Positions 8,082-15,334 of a stretch of DNA of 35,852 bases are shown here, piece after piece. Source of the DNA: an uncultured Bacilli bacterium (GTDB lineage Bacteria > Bacillota_I > Bacilli_A > RF39 > UBA660); NCBI GenBank assembly GCA_944358405.1, contig CALVQX010000056.1, positions 1 through 35,852 of the forward strand, read 5' to 3'. Both the position numbers and the translations under genes were made by a program. The notes under the pieces are model-generated. The model ran no database searches. It saw only the letters and a list, made by a program, of their open reading frames with translations, and had not been told where the DNA came from. Position 1 is the stretch's first letter; each line of letters opens with the position of its first letter.

Positions 8082-8396
8082 ATGAAAGTATGGACTAAAA
8101 TACATCTAAACAATCAAAATAAAAAAATCGCCTTAATTAGTAAATCATTTACTAATTATCTATATGGACAAGGACCAATCACTGACATCGTAAAAAAATA
8201 TCGTATTTCTGAAAAAGATTATCAAGAATTAAGTCAATATACAGCCGATCGCATCAGTGGGATTTTAATGTTATACTTAGCAAAAGATATTAATCGCATT
8301 AATGATATTGTAAATAAATACAATTTAAATAATGGTGTAGTAAATGAAATTTCTCCAGAGATAGAGGGATATATTGATAAAGAGGCCCAAAACTAA
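8082..8396 (+). CDS. Unknown 104-residue protein
   Basis: I do not recognise a family. The protein is soluble by sequence, with alternating charged and hydrophobic residues. The C-terminal half (LYLAKDINRINDIVNKYNLNN) looks helical, and the segment DIVKKYRISEKDYQELSQY resembles a short helix-turn-helix-like unit, but not clearly enough to call. A TATAAT (8045-8050) without a good -35 lies upstream, and AAGAAGG precedes the ATG. A strong 13-bp terminator follows. Codon use matches the surrounding genes, so it is very likely translated. Confidence 0.75.
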   Translation: MKVWTKIHLNNQNKKIALISKSFTNYLYGQGPITDIVKKYRISEKDYQELSQYTADRISGILMLYLAKDINRINDIVNKYNLNNGVVNEISPEIEGYIDKEAQN

Positions 8397-8431
8397 GAAA
8401 AAGAAATCGAAGAAGATTTCTTTTTCTTTTT
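8396..8431. terminator. Bidirectional terminator
   Basis: Thirteen-bp perfect stem AGAAAAAGAAATC (8396-8408) / GATTTCTTTTTCT (8415-8427), six-nt loop, T-run on the plus strand and T-rich arm on the minus strand. It serves the plus-strand gene ending at 8396 and the convergent small gene ending at 8430. Confidence 0.85.
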
Positions 8432-8516
8432 ATAAATAAAGCAAAACACTTAAAAAACCAATCATCATAGCAATAACTAAAATAATAGATACAACCTTAA
8501 CCACTTTTTGATTCAT
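8430..8516 (-). CDS. 28-residue single-pass membrane peptide
   Basis: ATG at 8516 to TAA at 8430-8432 encodes a short polar, Lys-containing N-terminus (MNQKVVKVV) followed by one hydrophobic helix. Three things support it as a gene: AGGTGA 6 nt before the ATG, a consensus promoter (TTTACA-N17-TATAAT) directly upstream, and a terminator at its end. Size and architecture resemble the stressosome-linked Prli42 peptide and DUF4044 membrane peptides of Firmicutes, but I cannot confirm homology. Its product would insert in the cytoplasmic membrane. Confidence 0.7.
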   Translation of the reverse strand: MNQKVVKVVSIILVIAMMIGFLSVLLYL

Positions 8517-8534
8517 TATGTTCACCTCATATCC

Positions 8535-8563
8535 ATTATAAAATAATTGCAGAAAAATGTAAA
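8535..8563 (-). promoter_or_regulatory. Promoter of the 28-residue peptide gene
   Basis: On the minus strand, TTTACA (8563-8558), 17 bp, TATAAT (8540-8535), and 18 nt from the -10 box to the ATG at 8516. It is divergent from the spoIIM-like gene. Confidence 0.8.
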
Positions 8564-8619
8564 ACAAATTTTTTCATTGAATTCAAAGAAATACAATATA
8601 ATGAAATGAGGATGATACA

Positions 8620-9216
8620 ATGAAATCATATTTGCAGAAATTCAAAACAAAAAAATTACTACTAATTCTATTAATAACAATGATAATTAGTTTTATTTCA
8701 GGATGTCTTTACGTTGCTATATTATCTAAAGAAAATCAAGCACTAGTAAAAGAGAGTCTAGATAATTTTTTTACAACGGTACAAAGTAACAAAATCAATT
8801 ACTCAAAAAGTCTTTTTAGAAGTTTAACCAACAATATGATGATCAATTTTTTTGTCTGGATTTTAGGTATTTCGATTATTGGAATCCCTATTATTTTTAT
8901 CACTTTTATATTTAAAGTATTCGTATGCGGATTTACTTTTACCAGTATAATATATCATTATGGATTAAAAGGAGTTCTTTTAGCAAGTATTTATATATTA
9001 CCACATGTATTCAATTTACTATTACTATTTATACTAACTTATTATTCCTTACAGTTTGCTATTATGTTATGCCAGTATCTATTTCGCAAAAAAGAAGGAA
9101 ACAAGCAAAAAGTAATGAAAAGATATATAAAAATACTAACACTTACCACACTTTTATTTATCGTTTCATCTTCGATAGAAGTTTATCTGATTCCATTCAT
9201 ATTAAGTCTTTTTTAG
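8620..9216 (+). CDS. spoIIM: Stage II sporulation protein M-like membrane protein
   Basis: A 198-residue integral membrane protein with a basic N-terminus (MKSYLQKFKTKKL) and about five hydrophobic helices. The order of segments, with LTNNMMINFFVWILGISIIGIP then FKVFVCGFTFTSI and a Gly-Leu-Lys-Gly turn, fits the SpoIIM family (PF01944). In Bacillus, SpoIIM acts with SpoIID and SpoIIP in septal peptidoglycan remodelling during engulfment. TATAAT (8597-8602) lies 17 nt before the ATG, with GAGGATGA as ribosome-binding site; no good -35 is visible. It is not next to spoIID or spoIIP here. General DUF95/SpoIIM membership is likelier than proven orthology. Confidence 0.75.
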   Translation: MKSYLQKFKTKKLLLILLITMIISFISGCLYVAILSKENQALVKESLDNFFTTVQSNKINYSKSLFRSLTNNMMINFFVWILGISIIGIPIIFITFIFKVFVCGFTFTSIIYHYGLKGVLLASIYILPHVFNLLLLFILTYYSLQFAIMLCQYLFRKKEGNKQKVMKRYIKILTLTTLLFIVSSSIEVYLIPFILSLF

Positions 9217-9217
9217 C

Positions 9218-9246
9218 TTTTCACAAGAATAAAAATATTGTATACT
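9218..9246 (+). promoter_or_regulatory. mnmA promoter, very short leader
   Basis: TATACT (9241-9246) with a weak TTTTCA (9218-9223) 17 bp upstream. The -10 box is 16 nt from the ATG and the AGGTGAT site begins at the expected transcription start. Confidence 0.5.
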
Positions 9247-9262
9247 ATTCCTAGGTGATATC

Positions 9263-10300
9263 ATGGCAAAAGAAAAGGTAATGGTTGCAATGAGCGGGGG
9301 AGTTGATTCTTCTGTTGCTGCCCTTTTATTACAAGAAAAAGGGTATGAAGTAGTAGGTGCTACCATGAAGTTGTTAGAGGATGAAAAGACAAAGGAAATG
9401 ATAACTGATGCAAAAAAGGTATGCCAAATACTAAAAATAGAGCATTACGTTTTTGATTTACAAAAAGAATTTAGAGAAATTGTAATTCAAGACTTTATAG
9501 AAAAATATCAAAATGGATTTACACCAAATCCCTGCGTAGTTTGTAATCATTTCTTTAAATTTGGAAGATTTTATCAAGAAGCACAAAATTTAGGAATCAA
9601 AAAAATAGCAACTGGACATTATGCAAAGATAAAAGATGGCCAATTAATATGTTCTAAAGAAAAAAACAAAGACCAAAGTTATTTTCTTTATGCAATTCCC
9701 AAAGAAGTATTACCACATGTTTTATTTCCTTTATCAGACTACACCTCAAAAGAAGAAATACGAGAATTAGCAAGAAAAGCAAATTTAAATGTAGAGAGTA
9801 AAAAAGATAGTCAAGAAGTATGTTTTGTACCTAATGACGATTATGCAACTTTTCTCGAAAAAAATATAAATACTCTACCAGACAAAGGGGATATTTGCTT
9901 AAAAGATGGTACCGTTCTAGGAAAACATAAAGGATTATTTTATTATACCATCGGTCAAAGAAAAGGATTAGGAATCAGCTATCAGACCCCTTTATATGTA
10001 ATTCGTATAGAGAAACAAGAAAATAAAATTATCGTAGGCCCTAATGAAGATCTATTTGAGGACACATTAATAGCAACCGATCTGAATATATTAGTAGAAC
10101 AAATGCCTACGACTGTTCTAGCAAAAGTACGTTCTCGAGGCGAAAAAGCAAAAGCAAAGTTAGAGTTCATATCAGATAATAGTGTACGAGTAAAATTTCA
10201 GTCCAAACAAAGAGCGATTACTCCTGGACAATCCGTAGTGTTTTATCAAGATGATATTTGCCTTGGAGGAGCAATAATAAAAGAAGTAGGAGGGAAATAG
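9263..10300 (+). CDS. mnmA: tRNA-specific 2-thiouridylase
   Basis: Installs the 2-thio group on U34 of tRNA Lys, Glu and Gln, using ATP and a sulfur relay. Its 345 residues are slightly short but complete. The N-terminal PP-loop is AMSGGVDSSVAA (residues 8-19). The first catalytic Cys lies in NPCVVCNHFFKFG. A substrate loop KDQSYFLYAI follows, then the second catalytic Cys in DSQEVCFVPNDDY. The C-terminal beta-barrel has a TIGQRKGLGI segment. The start is set by AGGTGATATC before ATG. It is followed after 4 nt by an MBL protein, so the two are probably co-transcribed. Both tRNAs in this window (Glu-CTC, Gln-CTG) have C34 and are not its substrates. Confidence 0.95.
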   Translation: MAKEKVMVAMSGGVDSSVAALLLQEKGYEVVGATMKLLEDEKTKEMITDAKKVCQILKIEHYVFDLQKEFREIVIQDFIEKYQNGFTPNPCVVCNHFFKFGRFYQEAQNLGIKKIATGHYAKIKDGQLICSKEKNKDQSYFLYAIPKEVLPHVLFPLSDYTSKEEIRELARKANLNVESKKDSQEVCFVPNDDYATFLEKNINTLPDKGDICLKDGTVLGKHKGLFYYTIGQRKGLGISYQTPLYVIRIEKQENKIIVGPNEDLFEDTLIATDLNILVEQMPTTVLAKVRSRGEKAKAKLEFISDNSVRVKFQSKQRAITPGQSVVFYQDDICLGGAIIKEVGGK

Positions 10301-10304
10301 AAAA

Positions 10305-10922
10305 ATGATCAAATTTAAAGTAAACTTTCAAAATTCTATTCAACTAGGAAATAATATTTATATTGATCCCTATCAATTAAAGGAAGAGGGAAAGGCAAAA
10401 TATATTTTTATTACACACCCTCATTATGATCATCTATCTTGGGAGGACATAAAAAAGATATTATTACCAACTACGAAGATAATTATCCCTAAATCTTCTT
10501 TCTCTGAAATGCCCAAAGAAATAGATAAAAATCAAATGATTATGATGGATGCAAATGAAACAATAAAACTAGATGATTTAGAAATTCAAGCAGTACCAGC
10601 TTATAATATAAATAAAAAGTTTCATCCAAAAGAAAATCATTGGCTTGGATATATAATAACGATAGACAAAGAGTCTTATTACATAGTAGGAGATAGTGAT
10701 AAAACAGAAGAATTATCTCACATCAAATGTGATTATTTATTTATTCCAGTTGGCGGAACTTACACAATGGATTATAAAGAAGCAGCACTACTAACCAATC
10801 AAATCAAACCAAAACTAGTAATTCCTACTCATTACGGACCAATTATCACTGGAAGCTTTCAAAACGCTGAAAAATTTGTATCACTACTAGATGAAACGAT
10901 AAATTACAAAATTTTCTTTTAG
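10305..10922 (+). CDS. MBL-fold metal-dependent hydrolase (UlaG/UPF0173-like)
   Basis: A 205-residue protein with THPHYDHLSWEDI (near residues 38-50) as the metal-binding HxHxDH motif, IVGDSDKTEE (Asp) and a C-terminal IPTHYGP (His). The arrangement, with an early GNNIYIDPY strand and the PVGGTYTMDYKEA segment, fits the UlaG-like / UPF0173 branch of MBL proteins. ATG has GGAGGG upstream inside the mnmA tail, suggesting co-expression. Substrate unknown. Only a weak AT hairpin and a T9 run follow it. Confidence 0.85.
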   Translation: MIKFKVNFQNSIQLGNNIYIDPYQLKEEGKAKYIFITHPHYDHLSWEDIKKILLPTTKIIIPKSSFSEMPKEIDKNQMIMMDANETIKLDDLEIQAVPAYNINKKFHPKENHWLGYIITIDKESYYIVGDSDKTEELSHIKCDYLFIPVGGTYTMDYKEAALLTNQIKPKLVIPTHYGPIITGSFQNAEKFVSLLDETINYKIFF

Positions 10923-10951
10923 AATAAAATTTTACCCTTTTTTTTTTAGAA

Positions 10952-10996
10952 AAGTGTCAATTTACACTTGATTATTTACACTGAAATATCTATAAT
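10952..10996 (+). promoter_or_regulatory. Promoter with overlapping operator-like palindrome (HTH gene)
   Basis: TTGATT (10968-10973), 17 bp, TATAAT (10991-10996). A palindrome AAGTGT-N6-ACACTT spans 10952-10969 and overlaps the -35 box. The nonamer ATTTACACT occurs twice, at 10960-10968 and 10974-10982, the second inside the spacer. A protein bound here would compete with polymerase. The neighbouring HTH protein is the natural candidate (inference). Confidence 0.65.
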
Positions 10997-11018
10997 TATA
11001 TTAGGAGGGTAAAAGAAA

Positions 11019-11786
11019 ATGAAAGAACTAAATATAGTATTAACAGAACTTGGCATTAGTAAAGTACGATTAGCAAAATACCTAGGTGTATCCAGACAAA
11101 TGTTATATAATTATCTTGCAATAGATGATATCAGTAATTGGCCAAAAGAAAAGGCTGCCAAGTTGTTAAGCTTATTAAATATAGAAACGATAGAGGAATT
11201 AGCAAATTTAAAAATTACAGGAGAATATATTATTGAAGTAGAATCACGTTTAAATGAAGGTGTAAAAGATTCCTCTAATAGAGAAGTAATTGCCGATTTA
11301 AAAGGATTTAACAAAAAAGAACAGGAATTACTTACAGAAATAATTAATCTATTAAAAGAGAAGCTATCTTCCGATAAAACGAAAGATACATATAATACTT
11401 ACTTGTATTTATTTCATTTTTTACAATCAATGGAGACAACAGAAGAATTAAAATATATTTTAGCTTATATGTCAAAATCCCTAGGATTTACAGATCCAAT
11501 GGAATTTGCATTCAATCAAGACAAGCAATTTATTTTTGAAAGTATTATGTTCAGTGCCATGACACTTTATAATAATGGTGGTGCTTCAAAAACAAAATTA
11601 AGTGAATCGCATAAGAGATTTGTTCAGGATATTGAACATAAAAATGAAGAAAAATTATCAAGAACTCAAGAATTGAATACAGCAAAAGTTCAAGCACTAA
11701 AGGAATTAGGATATACAGAAATCAACGAAGACAATGCCAAAGAAGTTCTAGAAAAAATTGCAGAAATTCAATCCAGAAAAGTATAA
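11019..11786 (+). CDS. Helix-turn-helix protein with unknown C-terminal domain
   Basis: A 255-residue protein. Residues 1-60 contain an XRE-like helix-turn-helix: VLTELGISKVRLAKYLGV, then SRQMLYNYL, then a linker and KEKAAKLLSLLNI, which resembles a Cro/CI third-helix region. The remaining 195 residues are helical and highly charged, with coiled-coil-like segments (ELLTEIINLLKEKLSS and an acidic C-terminal helix). No enzyme motif is visible, and I do not recognise the C-terminal family. ATG has AGGAGGG. It is monocistronic with a palindromic operator on its promoter, suggesting negative autoregulation. It could be a nucleoid- or division-related regulator; that is a guess. Confidence 0.75.
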   Translation: MKELNIVLTELGISKVRLAKYLGVSRQMLYNYLAIDDISNWPKEKAAKLLSLLNIETIEELANLKITGEYIIEVESRLNEGVKDSSNREVIADLKGFNKKEQELLTEIINLLKEKLSSDKTKDTYNTYLYLFHFLQSMETTEELKYILAYMSKSLGFTDPMEFAFNQDKQFIFESIMFSAMTLYNNGGASKTKLSESHKRFVQDIEHKNEEKLSRTQELNTAKVQALKELGYTEINEDNAKEVLEKIAEIQSRKV

Positions 11787-11821
11787 AACCAAAGTACAGA
11801 AAAATACTTTGGTTTTATTAT
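11785..11821. terminator. Terminator after the HTH gene, probably bidirectional
   Basis: Twelve-bp perfect stem AAAACCAAAGTA (11785-11796) / TACTTTGGTTTT (11805-11816), eight-nt loop. The arms end in A4/T4, so it can act for the plus-strand HTH gene and the convergent small gene at 11853. Confidence 0.8.
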
Positions 11822-11852
11822 AAAAATAAAAAAAGATAGTATAAATTTAACT

Positions 11853-12008
11853 TCAGCAACAATTATTATTACCTCTAAAATTATTTCCTGGAGATAAGAA
11901 GAAGATTATAACAATAACGATAACAATTGCCCAAATCCAACCAGCTCCAGAATTATTACCAAATCCATCATTATTAGAGCAACAATACATAGGATATCCG
12001 TACATCAT
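11853..12008 (-). CDS. 51-residue Gly/Asn/Cys-rich small membrane protein (YjcZ-like architecture)
   Basis: Two tandem ATGs (12008 and 12005) to TGA (11853-11855). The product has an N-terminal tail with a CC pair and many Asn/Gly, one hydrophobic helix (GAGWIWAIVIVIVIIFF), and an Asn-rich tail ending CC. The layout (Gly before a single TM helix of Ile/Val/Phe) resembles the small YjcZ/SscA sporulation proteins of Bacilli, without enough identity to assert it. GGAAAAGTGAT precedes the start. A terminator lies beyond the stop. It is too short for routine ORF detection. Confidence 0.65.
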   Translation of the reverse strand: MMYGYPMYCCSNNDGFGNNSGAGWIWAIVIVIVIIFFLSPGNNFRGNNNCC

Positions 12009-12045
12009 ATTATCACTTTTCCTTTCACTATTATTATATTAGGAG

Positions 12046-12104
12046 AACAAAAAAAGTAATATAGCAATTACCTAAAAAAAGAGAAGGGGAGCTATATTAC
12101 TTTT
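12046..12104 (-). terminator. Terminator of the DUF2726-like gene
   Basis: Fourteen-bp perfect stem, AAAAGTAATATAGC on both strands' arms (plus 12052-12065 and 12091-12104), with a 25-nt loop and a T-run on the minus strand. It overlaps the 3' end of the gene ending at 12097. Confidence 0.75.
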
Positions 12105-12477
12105 GTTGAGTTTGATTATTAAAATCTTTTTCTATGACACTTAATATTCTATTGATAACATAAGATTTCTCATTAGGTTTATTAGTATAAAAGGTCATTA
12201 ATAAAACTCCAATTTCATCGCATATTTTTTTGACTTTTTGATCTCTAAGTTGTCTTTGTGGAGATTGATGAGAACGATCATTAAGTTCAATTAATAATAA
12301 CAATTTAGAATAATCATTAGTAAAAATTGCAAAATCGACATTACGATACAATTCATTTTGAAATTTATGTTTTGATATCTTCTTAGTAATAGAAGCCAAA
12401 TTTAATTGAGGAACAATTTTATATTTTATCTCTAAATCCTTAATCACTTGATAAAACGAATATTCTGATGCAGTCAT
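12097..12477 (-). CDS. DUF2726-like (nuclease-fold) protein, N-terminus unresolved
   Basis: A 126-residue open frame from the first in-frame ATG. It contains LTASEYSFYQV-type start motifs of DUF2726 (here SLMTASEYSFYQVI), then VDFAIFTNDYSKLLLLIELND (Asp and Glu of a restriction-endonuclease-like core) and VKKICDEIGVLLMTF. These match the family pattern of an Asp, an (I/V)E(L/I)xD strand and a conserved helix. The conserved YxxKSLxTxxE region begins upstream of the ATG, so the annotated Met is probably internal. The same frame stays open for about 95 nt upstream but has no ATG, GTG or TTG. Biochemical role unknown. Confidence 0.6.
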   Translation of the reverse strand: MTASEYSFYQVIKDLEIKYKIVPQLNLASITKKISKHKFQNELYRNVDFAIFTNDYSKLLLLIELNDRSHQSPQRQLRDQKVKKICDEIGVLLMTFYTNKPNEKSYVINRILSVIEKDFNNQTQQK

Positions 12478-12572
12478 TAAGCTTTTTTGCTGATATATTA
12501 CTGTTGTTGGTGATTCCTGAGTTTCTACATTATCATTAAAAAAAATTTTAAAATGAAACTTGCATCTATCAT
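12478..12572 (-). other. Frame-disrupted N-terminal coding segment with U-UUU-UUA heptamer
   Basis: Upstream of the DUF2726 ATG, GGAGG (12584-12588) is followed by ATG at 12572, whose frame runs 15 codons to TAG (12525-12527). That frame contains T8 followed by A (minus 12545-12537), giving the heptamer T-TTT-TTA in register. A -1 shift there enters the DUF2726 frame and gives one continuous protein (MIDASFILKFFFNDN, then the DUF2726 domain). Either a real -1 frameshift signal, a homopolymer sequencing error, or a broken gene would explain it. Confidence 0.5.
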
Positions 12573-12599
12573 AACTATATATTCCTCCAATATAAAATT

Positions 12600-12950
12600 A
12601 TAAATTACTAACTTCCTATAATTGATATTATGTTAACTTCTTAATTGATCTAAAATAATCCAGGTATAAATATGAGAACTACTCTCTTTCATTTCATAGC
12701 ATAACATTAATATAATTATAACATTATTTTAATTTTTAAAGTAAAAATAAATGATTATTATATGATTATTATAAATAAAAACAAACAATATTAACTATTA
12801 AATAACTAATTATACTACAATATATAATATAGTCTATCTATCATTTCTCCTAAACTATGGATATATATAACATTTAATAATATAGTACAGAATATCCTAC
12901 TCTTTATATTTTAAATGCATAAAAAAACAATTCTCTTTCCATAATAACAA
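12600..12950. other. AT-rich intergenic desert
   Basis: About 350 bp with no open frame of note on either strand, many short stops, and near-random A/T composition. I see no hairpin with a T-run, no tRNA and no clear repeat. TATAAT at 12951-12956 abuts the AGGAGG of the DUF1540 gene but has no recognisable -35. Confidence 0.6.
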
Positions 12951-12970
12951 TATAATAGGAGGAAAATTTT

Positions 12971-13192
12971 ATGGCAAAAAAGAAAAAAAGTAATGATAAA
13001 ATTAAATGTGAGGTGGGTAGTTGTCAATATAATAATTGTGATGATGGCTGCTGTGAATTAGAATCTATTTCAATTAGTTGTACATGTAATAATGATGAAT
13101 GCAAAAATTGTGAAGAAACGATCTGTGCTAGTTTTGAAAATAGAGGAGGACCTATCACAGATACAGAATATGAAGTAGATTCAGAAATGTAA
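12971..13192 (+). CDS. DUF1540 cysteine-rich small protein
   Basis: A 73-residue protein, Lys-rich at the N-terminus (MAKKKKSND). It carries a Cys-rich core: KCEVGSCQYN (residues 15-24), then DDGCCELESISISC, then a CTC and a CKNCEETICASFE tail. The CxVxxCxYN motif followed by a later Cys and IxV/IxI strand is the DUF1540 signature (PF07561), common in spore formers and probably metal-binding. AGGAGG precedes the ATG. It follows a long AT-rich gap and ends in a strong bidirectional terminator. Function unknown. Confidence 0.85.
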   Translation: MAKKKKSNDKIKCEVGSCQYNNCDDGCCELESISISCTCNNDECKNCEETICASFENRGGPITDTEYEVDSEM

Positions 13193-13217
13193 AAGAGGGG
13201 GATAACTCCCCTCTTTT
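13191..13217. terminator. Bidirectional terminator between DUF1540 gene and deoB
   Basis: Ten-bp perfect stem AAAAGAGGGG (13191-13200) / CCCCTCTTTT (13208-13217), seven-nt loop, T-run on both strands. Confidence 0.88.
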
Positions 13218-14383
13218 TATTCTAATTCATTTAAAATACTAGTCCCGATTTGCGGCTTCTCTACTTCAAAATTATCAGCTATAGTAGCCCCAATATTAGC
13301 AAACGTATCAAAAGGCATTAATCGTTTTGGCTTTTTAAAGTTCCGACTATACAAAATTACAGGGACATTTTCTCTAGTATGATCATTTCCTGGAAAAGTT
13401 GGATCATTCCCATGATCCGCAGTAATAATTAACAAATCATCCAATTCCAATTTGTTTAAAATAATGGGAATATCCACATCAAACTCTTCAATTGCTTTCC
13501 CATACCCTTCTACGTCTCTGGTATGTCCATATAAACTATCGAAATCAGATAAATTTACCATACATAGTCCCGTAAAATTCTTATCCATGATATCGATTAA
13601 TTTAATAATAGCTTCGCTATTATTATTTGCCTTAATTGTTTTATTAATTCCTTGACCATCAAAAATATCATTAATTTTTCCAATTCCGATTACGTTATAA
13701 CTATTTTCAACTAAACTATCCAACACCGTCTTATGAGGAGGTTTTACCGCATAATCTTTCCTTCCACTTTGAATAAAGCGAAACTTCCCAGGAGAACCTG
13801 TAAAAGGTCTAGCAATTACTCTCCCTACTCTCCATTCTTCTTTTAACGTTAATGCACGAATTCTCTCACAATACTGATATAAAGTAGCAATTGGAATACA
13901 ATCTTCATGAGCGGCTACCTGCAAATCAGAATCTGCAGAAGTATAAATAATCAATGCTCCATAATTCATTTGTCTTTCTCCCAATTCTTGAATAATAGCA
14001 TCATCGTTACAACATTTATTTCCTAATACTCTTCTACCGGTAACCTCTTCGATTCCATTTAATATATCATAAGTAAATCCATTATTAAATGTCTTAAAAG
14101 GAATATCATTTTTAATTCCCATCATTTCATAATGCCCATTTAAGCTATCTTTTCCAGCATTAATAGGTTTAGCAATTGTATAATAGGCATCCACTTCTGA
14201 ATTCTCATTCATATTTAAAGTATCTAAAAAACCAATTTTCTTCAGATTTGGAATAAATAAATCACAATGTTCTTGAATATGTCCCAAAGTATTACATCCA
14301 TTATCGGAAAAATTAACAGCATCTGCAGTTTCTCCAACACCTAACGAATCTAAAACCATTAAAAATATTCTTTTAAACTTCAC
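13217..14383 (-). CDS. deoB: Phosphopentomutase
   Basis: Interconverts (deoxy)ribose 1-phosphate and 5-phosphate in nucleoside salvage; alkaline-phosphatase superfamily with two metal ions. 388 residues. The N-terminal MVLDSLGVGE motif (residues 9-18) carries a metal-binding Asp, and NTLGHI has the phosphoryl-acceptor Thr. The characteristic SLNGHYEMMG, TADSDLQVAAHED (as SADSDLQ here) and C-terminal TADHGNDPTFPGNDHTRE (remaining Asp/His ligands) are present. It begins 3 nt after xerD ends, so the two are one operon, the same order as Bacillus xerD-drm. Confidence 0.96.
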   Translation of the reverse strand: MKFKRIFLMVLDSLGVGETADAVNFSDNGCNTLGHIQEHCDLFIPNLKKIGFLDTLNMNENSEVDAYYTIAKPINAGKDSLNGHYEMMGIKNDIPFKTFNNGFTYDILNGIEEVTGRRVLGNKCCNDDAIIQELGERQMNYGALIIYTSADSDLQVAAHEDCIPIATLYQYCERIRALTLKEEWRVGRVIARPFTGSPGKFRFIQSGRKDYAVKPPHKTVLDSLVENSYNVIGIGKINDIFDGQGINKTIKANNNSEAIIKLIDIMDKNFTGLCMVNLSDFDSLYGHTRDVEGYGKAIEEFDVDIPIILNKLELDDLLIITADHGNDPTFPGNDHTRENVPVILYSRNFKKPKRLMPFDTFANIGATIADNFEVEKPQIGTSILNELE

Positions 14384-14386
14384 GAG

Positions 14387-15286
14387 TTAAACATCTCCTT
14401 TATGACTCCGTGGATGGAACTGATTATAATCCTCTATTATTTTCTCATCACTTTTTTCTGTATAAATCTTAGTAGTAGAAATATCAGAATGCCCAAGCAT
14501 CTCCTGAACACTTCGAAGATCTGCTCCACAGTTGACTAGATGGGTAGCAAAACTATGACGCAAAGTGTGTGGAGAGACATTTGGATTCAATCCTTTTTCT
14601 TGTAACAGTTTTTTTAGCACTTTAAAAAAACCCTGTCTTGTCATTCCCTGTCCATGATTGTTCAAAAATAGCTTATCACAATTTTGTTTCTTTAATAGAA
14701 AAGGTCTTTTTTCTAAATATAGTTTCAAGTAATAAATCACATATTCTCCTAAAGGAATTTCCCTCTCTTTACTCCCTTTTCCCATAATTCTAACAAGACA
14801 ATTAGTAAAATCAAAATCATGAACAGTTAATGAGACAATTTCACTCACTCTTAAACCGGTTCCATACATCAATTCTAACATAGCTTTATTACGATAGTCA
14901 AATAAGGTGTTCAAAGGGATGTCTAATAATAAAGATACATCACTAATACTAAGGGATTTAGGTAAGGTCTTTCTTAACTTAGGACGCTCAATAAATTCAG
15001 CAACATTTTTAGAAATTACTTTTTGACTATAAAGATAAGCATGAAAATTCTTAATCACTGTTAAATTATGAGCTAAGGTAGAAGTTTTTTCCAATCCATT
15101 TCTCTCTTTCAAAAATTCTTTAATATCATCACTAGAAATACTTTTTACAGAGTCTATTCCCCTACTTTCTAAAAACTCCTTATAAATTTTCAAATCATTA
15201 TAGTAAGACTCCTTTGTTTTAGCAGACAATCCCTTCTCAAAAATACAATAATTAATAAAATCATCGATTGCTTGCTCTAACTTCAT
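14387..15286 (-). CDS. xerD: Site-specific tyrosine recombinase XerD
   Basis: A 299-residue tyrosine recombinase that would resolve chromosome dimers at dif. The N-terminal SAM-like core-binding domain (about 1-85) is followed by the catalytic domain, with Arg in YGTGLRVSEI, the box II motif HTLRHSFATH, His in LGHSDISTT and the nucleophile Tyr in KIYTE. No integrase-type extra domain is present, so this is a housekeeping Xer, not a phage integrase. XerD rather than XerC is chosen from the adjacent deoB. ATG 15286 follows AAGGTGG; the promoter is at 15306-15334. Confidence 0.92.
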   Translation of the reverse strand: MKLEQAIDDFINYCIFEKGLSAKTKESYYNDLKIYKEFLESRGIDSVKSISSDDIKEFLKERNGLEKTSTLAHNLTVIKNFHAYLYSQKVISKNVAEFIERPKLRKTLPKSLSISDVSLLLDIPLNTLFDYRNKAMLELMYGTGLRVSEIVSLTVHDFDFTNCLVRIMGKGSKEREIPLGEYVIYYLKLYLEKRPFLLKKQNCDKLFLNNHGQGMTRQGFFKVLKKLLQEKGLNPNVSPHTLRHSFATHLVNCGADLRSVQEMLGHSDISTTKIYTEKSDEKIIEDYNQFHPRSHKGDV

Positions 15287-15305
15287 CTATACCACCTTCT
15301 TTTTA

Positions 15306-15334
15306 AGTATAAAATAAAAGAGAGAAAAATACAA
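15306..15334 (-). promoter_or_regulatory. xerD-deoB promoter
   Basis: Minus strand: TTGTAT (15334-15329), 17 bp, TATACT (15311-15306), 19 nt before the ATG at 15286. It is divergent from rarA, whose probable -10 TAAAAT (15379-15384) lies 16 nt before the rarA start. Confidence 0.75.

Noticed and set aside
8925..9254. 109-codon frame overlapping the spoIIM-like gene
   Set aside because: Out-of-frame read of the membrane protein gene; no ribosome-binding site and atypical composition.
10920..10950. Terminator after the second MBL gene
   Set aside because: The AAAATTTT self-complementary arms give an all-AT stem separated from the T9 run by ACCC; not convincing.
14387..15286. Phage or island integrase
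   Set aside because: Housekeeping Xer size and motifs, deoB neighbour, no attachment-site repeat or phage genes nearby.
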